Shown here: positions 1 to 6,546 of the stretch, piece after piece
Layout: each line of letters starts with the position of its first letter
Position numbering within the stretch: the stretch's first letter is position 1
Program-made: the position numbers and the translations under genes
From: CALITV01 sp964415795
Lineage (GTDB): Bacteria > UBP6 > UBA1177 > JAKLFG01
Reading direction: 5' to 3'
Assembly (NCBI GenBank): GCA_964415795.1
Contig: CAYQBN010000011.1
Location: forward strand, 1 to 64,000
DNA length: 64,000 bases
The notes under the pieces: generated by a model
What the model saw: only the letters and a program-made list of their open reading frames with translations
Told to the model about the DNA's origin: nothing
Database searches by the model: none

Positions 1-145
1 TCATGAAATGGCGCATCTCGTCGATGTCACGCTTCACCGTCCGCTCGCAGACCTCAAGTTCCTGCGCAAGCGCCTTGAGCGAAACGACCTTGCGCCGCTT
101 GATGATCTCATGAATGGCAAAGGCGCGATGTGCCTGATCGGACAT
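1..145 (-). CDS. WYL-type transcriptional regulator, N-terminal fragment (cut by window edge)
   Basis: Only the first 48 codons are visible; the rest lies left of the window. They encode an N-terminal winged helix-turn-helix of the DeoR/WYL kind. The stretch ELEVCERTVKRDIDEMRHFM is identical to that in the complete WYL regulator at 10471-11418, so the two are paralogues. By family knowledge such proteins bind DNA and sense a ligand or nucleic acid through a C-terminal WYL domain, which is not visible here. The ATG at 145 follows a GGGAGG ribosome-binding site. It is divergent from the AAA+ ATPase at 273, so it may regulate that gene; this is inference from layout. Confidence 0.8.
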   Translation of the reverse strand, partial: MSDQAHRAFAIHEIIKRRKVVSLKALAQELEVCERTVKRDIDEMRHFM

Positions 146-172
146 GGTCCCCTCCCGTGAATAGAACGCATC

Positions 173-201
173 AGTATCGCGTTTTGCGTCTCTTTTGTCA
201 A
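173..201 (-). promoter_or_regulatory. Sigma-70-type promoter for the WYL regulator fragment
   Basis: Read on the minus strand, TTGACA (201-196) and GATACT (178-173) are separated by 17 bases and lie upstream of the ATG at 145. The same -35 and -10 hexamers with the same spacer length occur upstream of the second WYL gene (11477-11449), which supports the call. Confidence 0.65.
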
Positions 202-206
202 GTTCG

Positions 207-223
207 GGGACAAGCCGTGTCCC
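207..223. promoter_or_regulatory. Inverted repeat, possible operator between divergent genes
   Basis: GGGACA (207-212), five bases, then TGTCCC (218-223) form a perfect six-base palindrome. It lies just upstream of the -35 of the WYL promoter and about 50 bases before the AAA+ ATPase start. The position suits an operator serving both genes, but no binding protein can be named. Confidence 0.35.
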
Positions 224-272
224 ACCGGTCATGCTAGGTTGAGAAATGGCGCACAACGATACGGAGGATCCC

Positions 273-1913
273 ATGCCCAACGCCTTCGACCCCATAACAG
301 CGATACAGGAAACGACGGTCGGTAAACGGCTCTTCATCGGCCGTGCCACCCCCGGCCCCCAACAGCGGCTCCTTATGCAGCACTTCGAGGTGAGCTCTTT
401 CGGCGCCGCCATCTTCATGTTCGTCTTCGCGGCGCAGATGGAGGACCGTCAGGAGAGCCTCACCGATATCGCCGAACGCTACGGTATCACGGGGACTCCC
501 TACCGGACGCTCCTCAACGAATACTTCACGCTGGTCAAGAAGAAGATGATCGTCCCCATCCCCTACCGGAAGAACGCATCCCCGCTCTGCTGCGCGGTGG
601 AACCGTTCCTGATGAAGATGCTCGTACAGGGCGACCTGGGGATGGAGCCATTCGATCCGGCCGACCCGTTCTCGCTGTTACAGGCGATATCCGATCTGTG
701 GGAACAGCGAGAGCAGAACGAGATAACGCCGCGCTATTTCTCCGACGAAGCGCAGATCGTCTTCAAGAAAATGAACGCAGGGAATCCCCTGCGCGAACTG
801 ACCGCGCCATTCCCTTTCGCCGAGCAGATCATGTTCGCCGTCGCAGCGATAGACCACATCACCGCCCACCGCAACGGTGTCGATGTGCGCGAATTCGCCG
901 GTACCTTTTTCGGGGTGCTCAAGGAGCGGGCCGCCTTCCTGCGCGATGTGACGCAAGGCAAGATCGAGATAATAAAGGATGGCCTCATCATCCTCAACGA
1001 CCGGGGCGACGATCCCTTCTCCCGGGCGCCCGAGTTCACCCTCTCGCCAAAAGCGCGTATGCAGCTTTTCGGCGCGAAGAAGAACGGTCGCAAGGAAAAA
1101 CTCAACATCCCCGGCATCTTCTCTCTCCGCCCCTGGCGCGACAAAGGACCCGAACTCTTCTTTGATGGATCGCTCGCCGCCGAACTCGGCACTGTCGCGC
1201 GCGCCCTTTCCCGTTCCGGCGACGGCCGGCGGCTGTTCTCCCAACGGCTCAAGGAACGGGGGATGCCGACCGGGTTCACCGCGCTGTTCCATGGCGCTCC
1301 CGGCACTGGCAAGACCGCATCGGTCCACGAACTGGCCCGCATGGTCAAACGCGATATCCTGCAGGTCGAAATGGCGGTCATCCGCGATAAATGGGTGGGC
1401 GAATCGGAAAAACGGACCCGCGCCATCTTCACCGAATACCGCACCCTCGCCGGGGCGATGCCCGCCTGTCCCATCCTCCTCCTCAACGAGGCCGACGCGC
1501 TCCTCACCCGCCGCATGGATGCCCGCACCTCGGTCGAGACGATGCATAACACGATGCAGAACATCCTGCTTGAGGAATTGGAGAAGTTCGAAGGGATACT
1601 CGTCGCGACCACCAACCTCACCAGCATGCTCGACGATGCCTTCAGCCGCCGCTTCCTCTATAAACTGGAGTTCCCGAAGCCGACACCGGCGATACGGGCA
1701 CGGATATGGCGCTCGAAACTGACCGAACTGACCGAGACCGAGGCGCTCGCGCTCGCCGAACACCCGCTCTCGGGGGGCGAGATAGAGAATGTGGCGCGTC
1801 GCTATATCGTCGACACTCTCTTCAGCGGGAAGCCCGACCCCGAACGGCTTGAGGCGCTTTGCACCGAGGAGACGTCACTGAAAAAAGGAGAGAAGAAAAA
1901 AATGGGGTTTTGA
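273..1913 (+). CDS. AAA+ family ATPase with NEAD Walker B
   Basis: The predicted protein has 546 residues. Its C-terminal half is a single AAA+ module: Walker A GAPGTGKT at about 341-348, a VGES pore-like segment, Walker B ILLLNEAD near 400-408, and an arginine-finger-like SRRF. The usual Walker B Asp is Asn, as I recall for a bacterial subgroup with NEAD motifs. The N-terminal half contains a possible winged-helix segment (residues 60-100). I chose the ATG at 273 over an in-frame ATG at 246 because GGAGG (263-267) sits five bases upstream. It probably forms an operon with the next two genes (zero and 47 base gaps). Its substrate is unknown; the role is probably accessory. Confidence 0.8.
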   Translation: MPNAFDPITAIQETTVGKRLFIGRATPGPQQRLLMQHFEVSSFGAAIFMFVFAAQMEDRQESLTDIAERYGITGTPYRTLLNEYFTLVKKKMIVPIPYRKNASPLCCAVEPFLMKMLVQGDLGMEPFDPADPFSLLQAISDLWEQREQNEITPRYFSDEAQIVFKKMNAGNPLRELTAPFPFAEQIMFAVAAIDHITAHRNGVDVREFAGTFFGVLKERAAFLRDVTQGKIEIIKDGLIILNDRGDDPFSRAPEFTLSPKARMQLFGAKKNGRKEKLNIPGIFSLRPWRDKGPELFFDGSLAAELGTVARALSRSGDGRRLFSQRLKERGMPTGFTALFHGAPGTGKTASVHELARMVKRDILQVEMAVIRDKWVGESEKRTRAIFTEYRTLAGAMPACPILLLNEADALLTRRMDARTSVETMHNTMQNILLEELEKFEGILVATTNLTSMLDDAFSRRFLYKLEFPKPTPAIRARIWRSKLTELTETEALALAEHPLSGGEIENVARRYIVDTLFSGKPDPERLEALCTEETSLKKGEKKKMGF

Positions 1914-2297
1914 ATGAACCAGGAAACGGCAATAACCCTCCGTGTCGAACCCTCCTTTGATGATCATCGGGAGGTGTTCGTAGAAATTCAATCCGCCGGG
2001 GAGGGAGGGTACATGACGGTCACCCATGATGGCTTTCGCTCTCCACGGAAAGTCGAACGGCAACTGTCAGGGAAGGAGGTTGCCTGTATAAGACGATTGA
2101 TTGACGGTCTGCACATCCACGGGGTGTCGCCCGCGATGATGGGGCTCGACGGCATCACCTATTCCCTGCAAATCTATTCATACCCGATCGCGTTGGAGCT
2201 TCGCTGGTGGATCACTCCGCCGGCTTCATGGACCGGGGTATCCGCTCTGGTAGATGCCCTGCGTGCGTTGGGTGAAGAATGTGTCAGAGAGCCGTGA
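1914..2297 (+). CDS. Hypothetical protein (127 aa), AAA+ ATPase partner
   Basis: The ATG directly follows the TGA of the AAA+ gene, which suggests translational coupling; the GGAG at 1887-1890 is too far to be a strong ribosome-binding site. The protein has no signal peptide or membrane segment. It contains a regular alternation of hydrophobic and charged residues (FDDHREVFVEIQS, QLSGKEVACIRRLIDGL) suggesting a small alpha/beta fold. I do not recognise a family. Its tight linkage to the ATPase suggests a substrate-recognition or accessory subunit, but that is inference only. Confidence 0.6.
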   Translation: MNQETAITLRVEPSFDDHREVFVEIQSAGEGGYMTVTHDGFRSPRKVERQLSGKEVACIRRLIDGLHIHGVSPAMMGLDGITYSLQIYSYPIALELRWWITPPASWTGVSALVDALRALGEECVREP

Positions 2298-2344
2298 TAG
2301 CCGCCAGTTCAGAAGGAGGCGCCGGAACTTTTACGGAGGTGTCC

Positions 2345-2944
2345 ATGACCGTTCCCATCACTATTACGAGGATCCCGTTCTTCACCGCAGCGGATATCCC
2401 CCGGTTCGCTCTGAAAGGGTTCGTTTCGCTGCTCATCGGGCCGCCGGGCGAGGAACGCTCATCGCTCGCCCGCACCATCGCGGCGGATTGGATAGCGGGG
2501 GGATCCCCGACACTCTATCTGCAGGTCGGTGCCGGATCGAGGTTGTCGTTCAGCGATATAGCGATGCAATGCGCGATGTACGAACGGAAATGCGGCGCGC
2601 CGCTTGGCGGGCTGGTCATCGACTGTTGGGAGGAGGCCGCCTCGGAGCGTTACTTCAACTCCCGCTTCGCCGATATGCGGCTCGACTTCCTGAAACTCAA
2701 GGTGTTCGCCTTCGAGCGGCAGATGAGGGTGCTCCTCGTCGGGATCGACCGTTCCGGGCCGGGCGATCCGCCACGCCCGCGCCCGTTCCTTCCCTTCATG
2801 GCACATGAGGCAAGAGCGGTGCTGGCGCTTTCGGCCGATGCCGCCGGCGCGCGGCAGGTCACCGTCTGGCAGTGGCAGATGCGGAAATGGGGAAAGGGAC
2901 TTGTGCTACATGAGAAGTCGGGAGCGAATGTGCCAAGGGCGTGA
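2345..2944 (+). CDS. RecA-fold-like protein with degenerate P-loop
   Basis: The product has 199 residues and starts at an ATG preceded by GGAGGT (2335-2340). The order of elements resembles a RecA/DnaB-type ATPase core: a hydrophobic strand, a glycine-rich loop GPPGEERSS (about 32-40) where a P-loop would be, then a second strand LVIDCWEE near residue 86. The loop lacks the essential Lys of GxxxxGK(S/T), so nucleotide hydrolysis is doubtful. The C-terminal tail SGANVPRA matches SGAKVPRA of the small protein at 4281-4544. It is third in the AAA+ cluster. The RecA-like assignment rests on pattern only. Confidence 0.5.
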   Translation: MTVPITITRIPFFTAADIPRFALKGFVSLLIGPPGEERSSLARTIAADWIAGGSPTLYLQVGAGSRLSFSDIAMQCAMYERKCGAPLGGLVIDCWEEAASERYFNSRFADMRLDFLKLKVFAFERQMRVLLVGIDRSGPGDPPRPRPFLPFMAHEARAVLALSADAAGARQVTVWQWQMRKWGKGLVLHEKSGANVPRA

Positions 2945-3047
2945 CTCGATGCGGGAAGGGTGCTTTGATCGGCGGCTTGCCCCTCCTTACATGTATAAGG
3001 TAGTAGGGAAAAGGAGAGGTCTTGAATATTGAGGACCCCCAATCATC

Positions 3048-3076
3048 TTGATTACCATATAGATCGGGTGTAGATT
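3048..3076 (+). promoter_or_regulatory. Sigma-70-type promoter for the ADP-ribosylglycohydrolase gene
   Basis: TTGATT (3048-3053) and TAGATT (3071-3076) are 17 bases apart and end 26 bases before the ATG at 3103. This gives the gene its own promoter, separate from the upstream AAA+ cluster. Confidence 0.55.
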
Positions 3077-3102
3077 CTTTTGTCTTGACGGAGGAAAAGG
3101 AA

Positions 3103-4020
3103 ATGGCGGTCAATCTCTTGAGTCGTTATCGGGGTTGTCTGCTCGGTCTCGCGGTCGGAGATGCCATGGGGGCGCCGTTCGAGTTCGCGAACCGAGATGC
3201 CATTAGAGAGGTCCTCTCTGAAATGCAGGAGGGCGGACCGTTCGGGCTCAAGATGGGGCAATGGACCGACGACACGGCTATGGCGCTCTGTCTTGCCGAC
3301 AGTCTCCTGGAGAAGAAGGGATTCGACCTGCGGGACCAGATAGAACGCTACTGCCGCTGGTACAAAGAAGGGTATATGAGCAGCACCGGTTCCTGTTTCG
3401 ATATCGGCGTCACCACCCGCAGAGCGCTTGATCGGTATCTACTGGAGGGCAACCCGCAGGCAGGATCGCGGGATCCTCAAACCGCCGGCAACGGCTCCAT
3501 CATGCGCCTGGCGCCGGTACCCCTCTTTTATCACCGGAAGCAGGAAGAGGCGATTGAGAAAAGCGGCATAAGCTCCATTACGACCCATGGCGCCGCAGAA
3601 TGTGTGGACGGGTGCCGTCTCCTTGCCGCAGCCATCGTGAAGGCGCTCGACGGTGCCTCCAAAGAGGATCTTTTTTTGTTTGACCCGGGGATAGTGGAGT
3701 CGCCACGCATTGCCGACATCGCGCAGGGCAACTATCTTGACAAAAAAGCGGCGGATATCAGTGGATCGGGGTATGTGGTGAACTCGCTGGAAGCGGCGTT
3801 CTGGTGCTTTCATACGACCGATTCCTATGAAGAGGCCATCCTTGCCGCCATCCGGCTCGGGGATGATACCGACACTACCGCGGCAGTCTGTGGTCAGCTG
3901 GCAGGCACCTTTTACGGAGAGGAGGCGATCCCGAAACGGTGGCTCGATCCGCTGGCAAAGCGGGACCTCGTCATCCATTACGCCGAAGCGCTTTACCACT
4001 GTGCGGAGGATCGGCAGTAA
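3103..4020 (+). CDS. ADP-ribosylglycohydrolase family protein
   Basis: The predicted 305-residue protein shows the ADP-ribosyl-glycohydrolase (DraG/ARH) signature. GDAMGAPFE near the N-terminus, WTDDTAMALCLADSL, and DDTDTTAAVCGQLAG near the C-terminus supply the acidic residues that bind the two Mg ions. The family removes ADP-ribose from proteins or small molecules. The ATG at 3103 has a GGAGG site eight bases upstream; an in-frame TTG at 3085 is less likely. The length matches the family. No partner ADP-ribosyltransferase is visible nearby, so its target is unknown. It could serve accessory elements on either side or general metabolism. Confidence 0.88.
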   Translation: MAVNLLSRYRGCLLGLAVGDAMGAPFEFANRDAIREVLSEMQEGGPFGLKMGQWTDDTAMALCLADSLLEKKGFDLRDQIERYCRWYKEGYMSSTGSCFDIGVTTRRALDRYLLEGNPQAGSRDPQTAGNGSIMRLAPVPLFYHRKQEEAIEKSGISSITTHGAAECVDGCRLLAAAIVKALDGASKEDLFLFDPGIVESPRIADIAQGNYLDKKAADISGSGYVVNSLEAAFWCFHTTDSYEEAILAAIRLGDDTDTTAAVCGQLAGTFYGEEAIPKRWLDPLAKRDLVIHYAEALYHCAEDRQ

Positions 4021-4026
4021 CCGGCA

Positions 4027-4066
4027 GGAGAATCCGGAACGCCCGGCCAGTTCGACCGGATTCTCC
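4027..4066. repeat. Hairpin with perfect 11-bp arms after the glycohydrolase stop
   Basis: GGAGAATCCGG (4027-4037) is the exact reverse complement of CCGGATTCTCC (4056-4066), with an 18-base loop. It starts seven bases after the stop at 4020 and has no T-run, so it is not a standard intrinsic terminator. It could protect the transcript 3' end or mark a repeat element. Confidence 0.5.
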
Positions 4067-4150
4067 ACGCTGGATGAGTACCGCTACTTCAAAGGCATTG
4101 TTTGACATCACCGCCTCCTTTCCAATTACGGTTCAGCATACCCTATGGAA

Positions 4151-4169
4151 AGGGACGCCCGGCGTCCCT
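4151..4169. repeat. Short near-perfect palindrome AGGGACGCC/GGCGTCCCT
   Basis: AGGGACGCC (4151-4159) and GGCGTCCCT (4161-4169) are exact reverse complements around a single C. It is one of three inverted repeats in the 260-base gap between 4021 and 4280. A function is not apparent. Confidence 0.45.
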
Positions 4170-4193
4170 CTCTGCCGCTATCCTCGCCCTATG

Positions 4194-4251
4194 GAGGGAG
4201 AGGAATGAGGTGAGGGTGTTAAGAGAAACCCTCATCCCGACCTTCTCCCTC
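4194..4251. repeat. Imperfect intergenic palindrome of the CCCTCATCCC type
   Basis: A 24-base arm (4194-4217) ending TGAGGGT pairs imperfectly with the arm 4228-4251 beginning ACCCTCATCCC, around a 10-base loop. Similar GAGGGAGA...CCCTCATCCC...TCTCCCTC palindromes are, to my knowledge, dispersed in many bacterial genomes. It resembles a REP or small non-autonomous element. No flanking target duplication is visible. Confidence 0.5.
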
Positions 4252-4280
4252 AACAGGTAGAAGGAAAAATGGAGGTAATC

Positions 4281-4544
4281 ATGTCAGAGCAGTTCAGGCC
4301 GTATGTGGTGCGGCGGTATCTCGCCGCAGTGTATGAGCGGATCGCGATCCCGCCGGCATACGATTCCGAGGAGAAGATGTTATTCTTCGCGCGCGGCGCG
4401 ACGCTTGGGCGCTACCGGTGTGCGCTGGTGCTGGGACCGAAGCGGGTCATCTGGTTCGATGAGAAGGGCGCTATCGCTCTGCGTGAGGATTCCGGGGCGA
4501 AGGTGCCAAGGGCGCGGCCCGACGCGGGGAAGGTGCTGTTCTGA
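4281..4544 (+). CDS. Small hypothetical protein (87 aa) with shared C-terminal tail
   Basis: The ATG at 4281 follows GGAGGT (4271-4276); the in-frame ATG at 4269 precedes that site and is less likely. The protein is soluble and basic, with a beta-rich middle (YRCALVLGPKRVIWFDEKG). Its tail SGAKVPRARPDAGKVLF resembles the end of the RecA-like protein at 2345-2944, both in residues and in the DNA following that gene's stop. This suggests the two reading frames end in copies of a common module. I do not recognise a family. It is the last GC-rich gene before the AT-richer cassette. Confidence 0.55.
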   Translation: MSEQFRPYVVRRYLAAVYERIAIPPAYDSEEKMLFFARGATLGRYRCALVLGPKRVIWFDEKGAIALREDSGAKVPRARPDAGKVLF

Positions 4545-4558
4545 AGGTCGGAAGGCAG

Positions 4559-5419
4559 TTAAATTCTTATCTGAAAACTTTCATACTGCTGCTTGGTTAT
4601 CTTTATGTAGCCATCATTTTTCATGCCCTTGTCCGTTATATATTTCTTCCAATCTAGTTTCACATTAATCTCAAATAAGTTCTCATAAAATATATGACCA
4701 CGATAAAAGGTTTCTTCATTGAAATGCTCGTTTAAATCATGCTCAAAAAGAGAATTAGGATAATCCATAAGTTTTTTGTAAAGCTCTTTCTCAGATCTAG
4801 TCCGAGGACAGTCTATAACCTCGTATCTTACAACAGTAAAGCCGCCTATGATATATCCCTCTTGCGCAAAAAGCGCCTTCGTTCCTCGTGACAGGTGGTC
4901 TTTAGCAAATTTCCTATGCCCTTCGGTGGTTTTTACTCGAAAGCAGTGAACATGTTGCCATGCCGAGAAATCGTAGTAGGCCATTTTTTTGTTATAAGAA
5001 AGTAAGATGTAGCCCACCTTCTCTTCGTCATCTTGTTTGCTGTCGTAATATTTTTGCTCCAAGGTGACATGGTCTTTTAACTCTATAACATCGAACAGCT
5101 CTTTACGATGTTCCCTGAACATAGCCTTTCTTATGTTGCAATTATCTTCCCAACACACGAGCACATATTTTTTCCCCTTTTCCATTTCAAACGGATGGCC
5201 GTGAGTCAGAAAATTTCTCGATTCATATTCAAACTCCACTGTTACAGTAAATGGCTTTTCGTTCTTTATGTAGATTATGTCCTCCATGTCAAATCCGCTG
5301 GTTGCCGGATTGTCAATTCTGGGAAACCCAAGTTGATCGTGAATCTTTGAAAAGAGCACCTCGACACCTTTCTCATTGATGACAGGTCCGTACATGGTTT
5401 TAAGAACTTTCTTTTTCAT
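4559..5419 (-). CDS. Unknown cassette protein, possible PD-(D/E)XK-like nuclease (286 aa)
   Basis: This is the last gene of the AT-richer minus-strand cassette. The start at 5419 has a GAGGAGGG site upstream. Residues 55-95 carry VTVEFEYESRNFLTHGH followed by KKYVLVCWEDN. That order (an acidic strand with SxNFxxHGH, then a hydrophobic strand ending in CWE) resembles nuclease-like proteins with a restriction-endonuclease fold that I have seen, though a canonical D-ExK is not clear here. The C-terminal half is rich in aromatic and charged residues with no recognised motif. No signal peptide or membrane helix is visible. The nuclease assignment is tentative. Confidence 0.45.
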   Translation of the reverse strand: MKKKVLKTMYGPVINEKGVEVLFSKIHDQLGFPRIDNPATSGFDMEDIIYIKNEKPFTVTVEFEYESRNFLTHGHPFEMEKGKKYVLVCWEDNCNIRKAMFREHRKELFDVIELKDHVTLEQKYYDSKQDDEEKVGYILLSYNKKMAYYDFSAWQHVHCFRVKTTEGHRKFAKDHLSRGTKALFAQEGYIIGGFTVVRYEVIDCPRTRSEKELYKKLMDYPNSLFEHDLNEHFNEETFYRGHIFYENLFEINVKLDWKKYITDKGMKNDGYIKITKQQYESFQIRI

Positions 5420-5500
5420 GGATGTCCCTCCTCAATTTTTTATGGGCTCTCAAACTATGGAAATCTCGGTCGTATTGACCTGATTTTCCGGATTCTCCAC

Positions 5501-5992
5501 TCAAGCTATACAGGAAAGTTTTTCTTGTGGTATTCCGAGGCCAAGTAATCGTTGTTGGGCTTGCTCAACTTTCTTTTTATTTTTTCCAGCAACAAGGAAA
5601 GAAGCATGGGAACCATAATAGAAGCTATAAATTCCAGCCATCCTAAGCCGACGCTGTTTTTTTTTGCGTCCTTCCTTTTCCTTGCCACGGGAAAAACTTT
5701 GATCAAAAACCAGAATGAGCGAATCGGGCCGTGATTCAATTTCCGCGATCAGGGTATCAATAAGAATATGCTTGGGGGATTTCTTCTTTAGAGCGATCCC
5801 ATTGTCTGGATCAACAAACAGATCTCCTTTGTCTGTTTTAGACACCTTTGCTCCCAGAAGCTTCTCGTAACTAGCGATATCCAATTTGTTGGTCGGCATA
5901 TGAAGTACAGACCATTTGCCGAAGCCTTTGAGTACGTCAAGCAAAACTCGTTTTACCAAGTCGTAGGAATCTCCAAGGTGTTTCGAGTTCAT
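5501..5992 (-). CDS. Unknown cassette protein (163 aa), LGDSYDLVKR family
   Basis: The start at 5992 has a GGAGGT site eight bases upstream. The N-terminus contains LGDSYDLVKRVLLDVLKGFGKW, a pattern I associate with small uncharacterised proteins in bacterial accessory islands. Residues 90-125 include ILVFDQSFSRGKEKEGRKKKQRR, a strand with an Asp followed by a strongly basic patch, then GIYSFYYGSHASFLVAG. The basic patch suggests nucleic-acid contact. The function is unknown. It lies between the HNH-like gene and the last cassette gene with gaps of 47 and 81 bases, consistent with one transcript. Confidence 0.5.
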   Translation of the reverse strand: MNSKHLGDSYDLVKRVLLDVLKGFGKWSVLHMPTNKLDIASYEKLLGAKVSKTDKGDLFVDPDNGIALKKKSPKHILIDTLIAEIESRPDSLILVFDQSFSRGKEKEGRKKKQRRLRMAGIYSFYYGSHASFLVAGKNKKKVEQAQQRLLGLGIPQEKLSCIA

Positions 5993-6039
5993 TTTATAAG
6001 ACCTCCTCTTTTGACCTTATACATTGACACCTTGATAAT

Positions 6040-6525
6040 TCACCAGACCGGCCGTTCTTTCAGTTTTATCCCTGCTTGTTCATAGCGGGCAAAAATGTTA
6101 ATGGGGTCCTTGTCCCATCCATCAGGCATCTTCGTTCTTGTCAGTTGTTTGTCCTCTTCGGCGGTGATGACCGCTAGCCACCAATATTTCTCAAGTCTCT
6201 CCCTCACCGGACCAACCTCTATCTTCCTCTTCTGCGCCTCTCCCTCGGCCCAATCCTGAATATGCTTTTGCTTGGGAACCATGTGCTCGAAGACAAGACC
6301 GTTAGCATCGTCGTTTTTTATCTTCACCAAAGCAGCATCGCTGTAATAGTCGCCCATCCAGTATTTGCTTTTGGGGCCGCCGTTGAGAGCGATCATCGTG
6401 TTGGAGAGGAATTTGTTCAGCCCTTCGCGCAGGCCGGCTATGAAAAACTTATCGCTCCAATCAATCGCGTTCAACAGTTTGCAATAGCGAACGGCCATGT
6501 TGTCAAGCAGTTCTTTCCGTTCCAT
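6040..6525 (-). CDS. HNH-like cassette protein (161 aa)
   Basis: The start at 6525 is preceded by a GGAGG site. Midway, LVFEHMVPKQKHI resembles the first His of an HNH finger (EHxxP). It is followed by ITAEEDKQLTRTKMPDGW and ARYEQAGIKL, an arrangement I associate with small proteins annotated hypothetical in restriction or mobile loci. The remaining HNH residues are not certain, so nuclease activity is an inference. It starts 21 bases after the stop of the helicase fusion, so it is likely co-transcribed. It has no signal peptide or membrane segment. Confidence 0.5.
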   Translation of the reverse strand: MERKELLDNMAVRYCKLLNAIDWSDKFFIAGLREGLNKFLSNTMIALNGGPKSKYWMGDYYSDAALVKIKNDDANGLVFEHMVPKQKHIQDWAEGEAQKRKIEVGPVRERLEKYWWLAVITAEEDKQLTRTKMPDGWDKDPINIFARYEQAGIKLKERPVW

Positions 6526-6546
6526 AGAAGTCCGCCTCCGAAACTT

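Noticed and set aside
34..225. 63-codon minus-strand frame at the window start
   Set aside because: It is another frame of the WYL regulator whose own frame has a ribosome-binding site and matches the second WYL gene.
678..1763. Long open frame on the minus strand inside the AAA+ gene
   Set aside because: It is the antisense of a gene with clear Walker motifs; such mirror frames are common in GC-rich DNA, and its composition (Arg/Glu/Asp rich, no motif) is not protein-like.
4056..5501. 13-base match CCGGATTCTCCAC at 4056 and 5489 as possible attachment repeats
   Set aside because: They lie on only one side of the cassette, and one is part of a hairpin, so they do not flank an insert.
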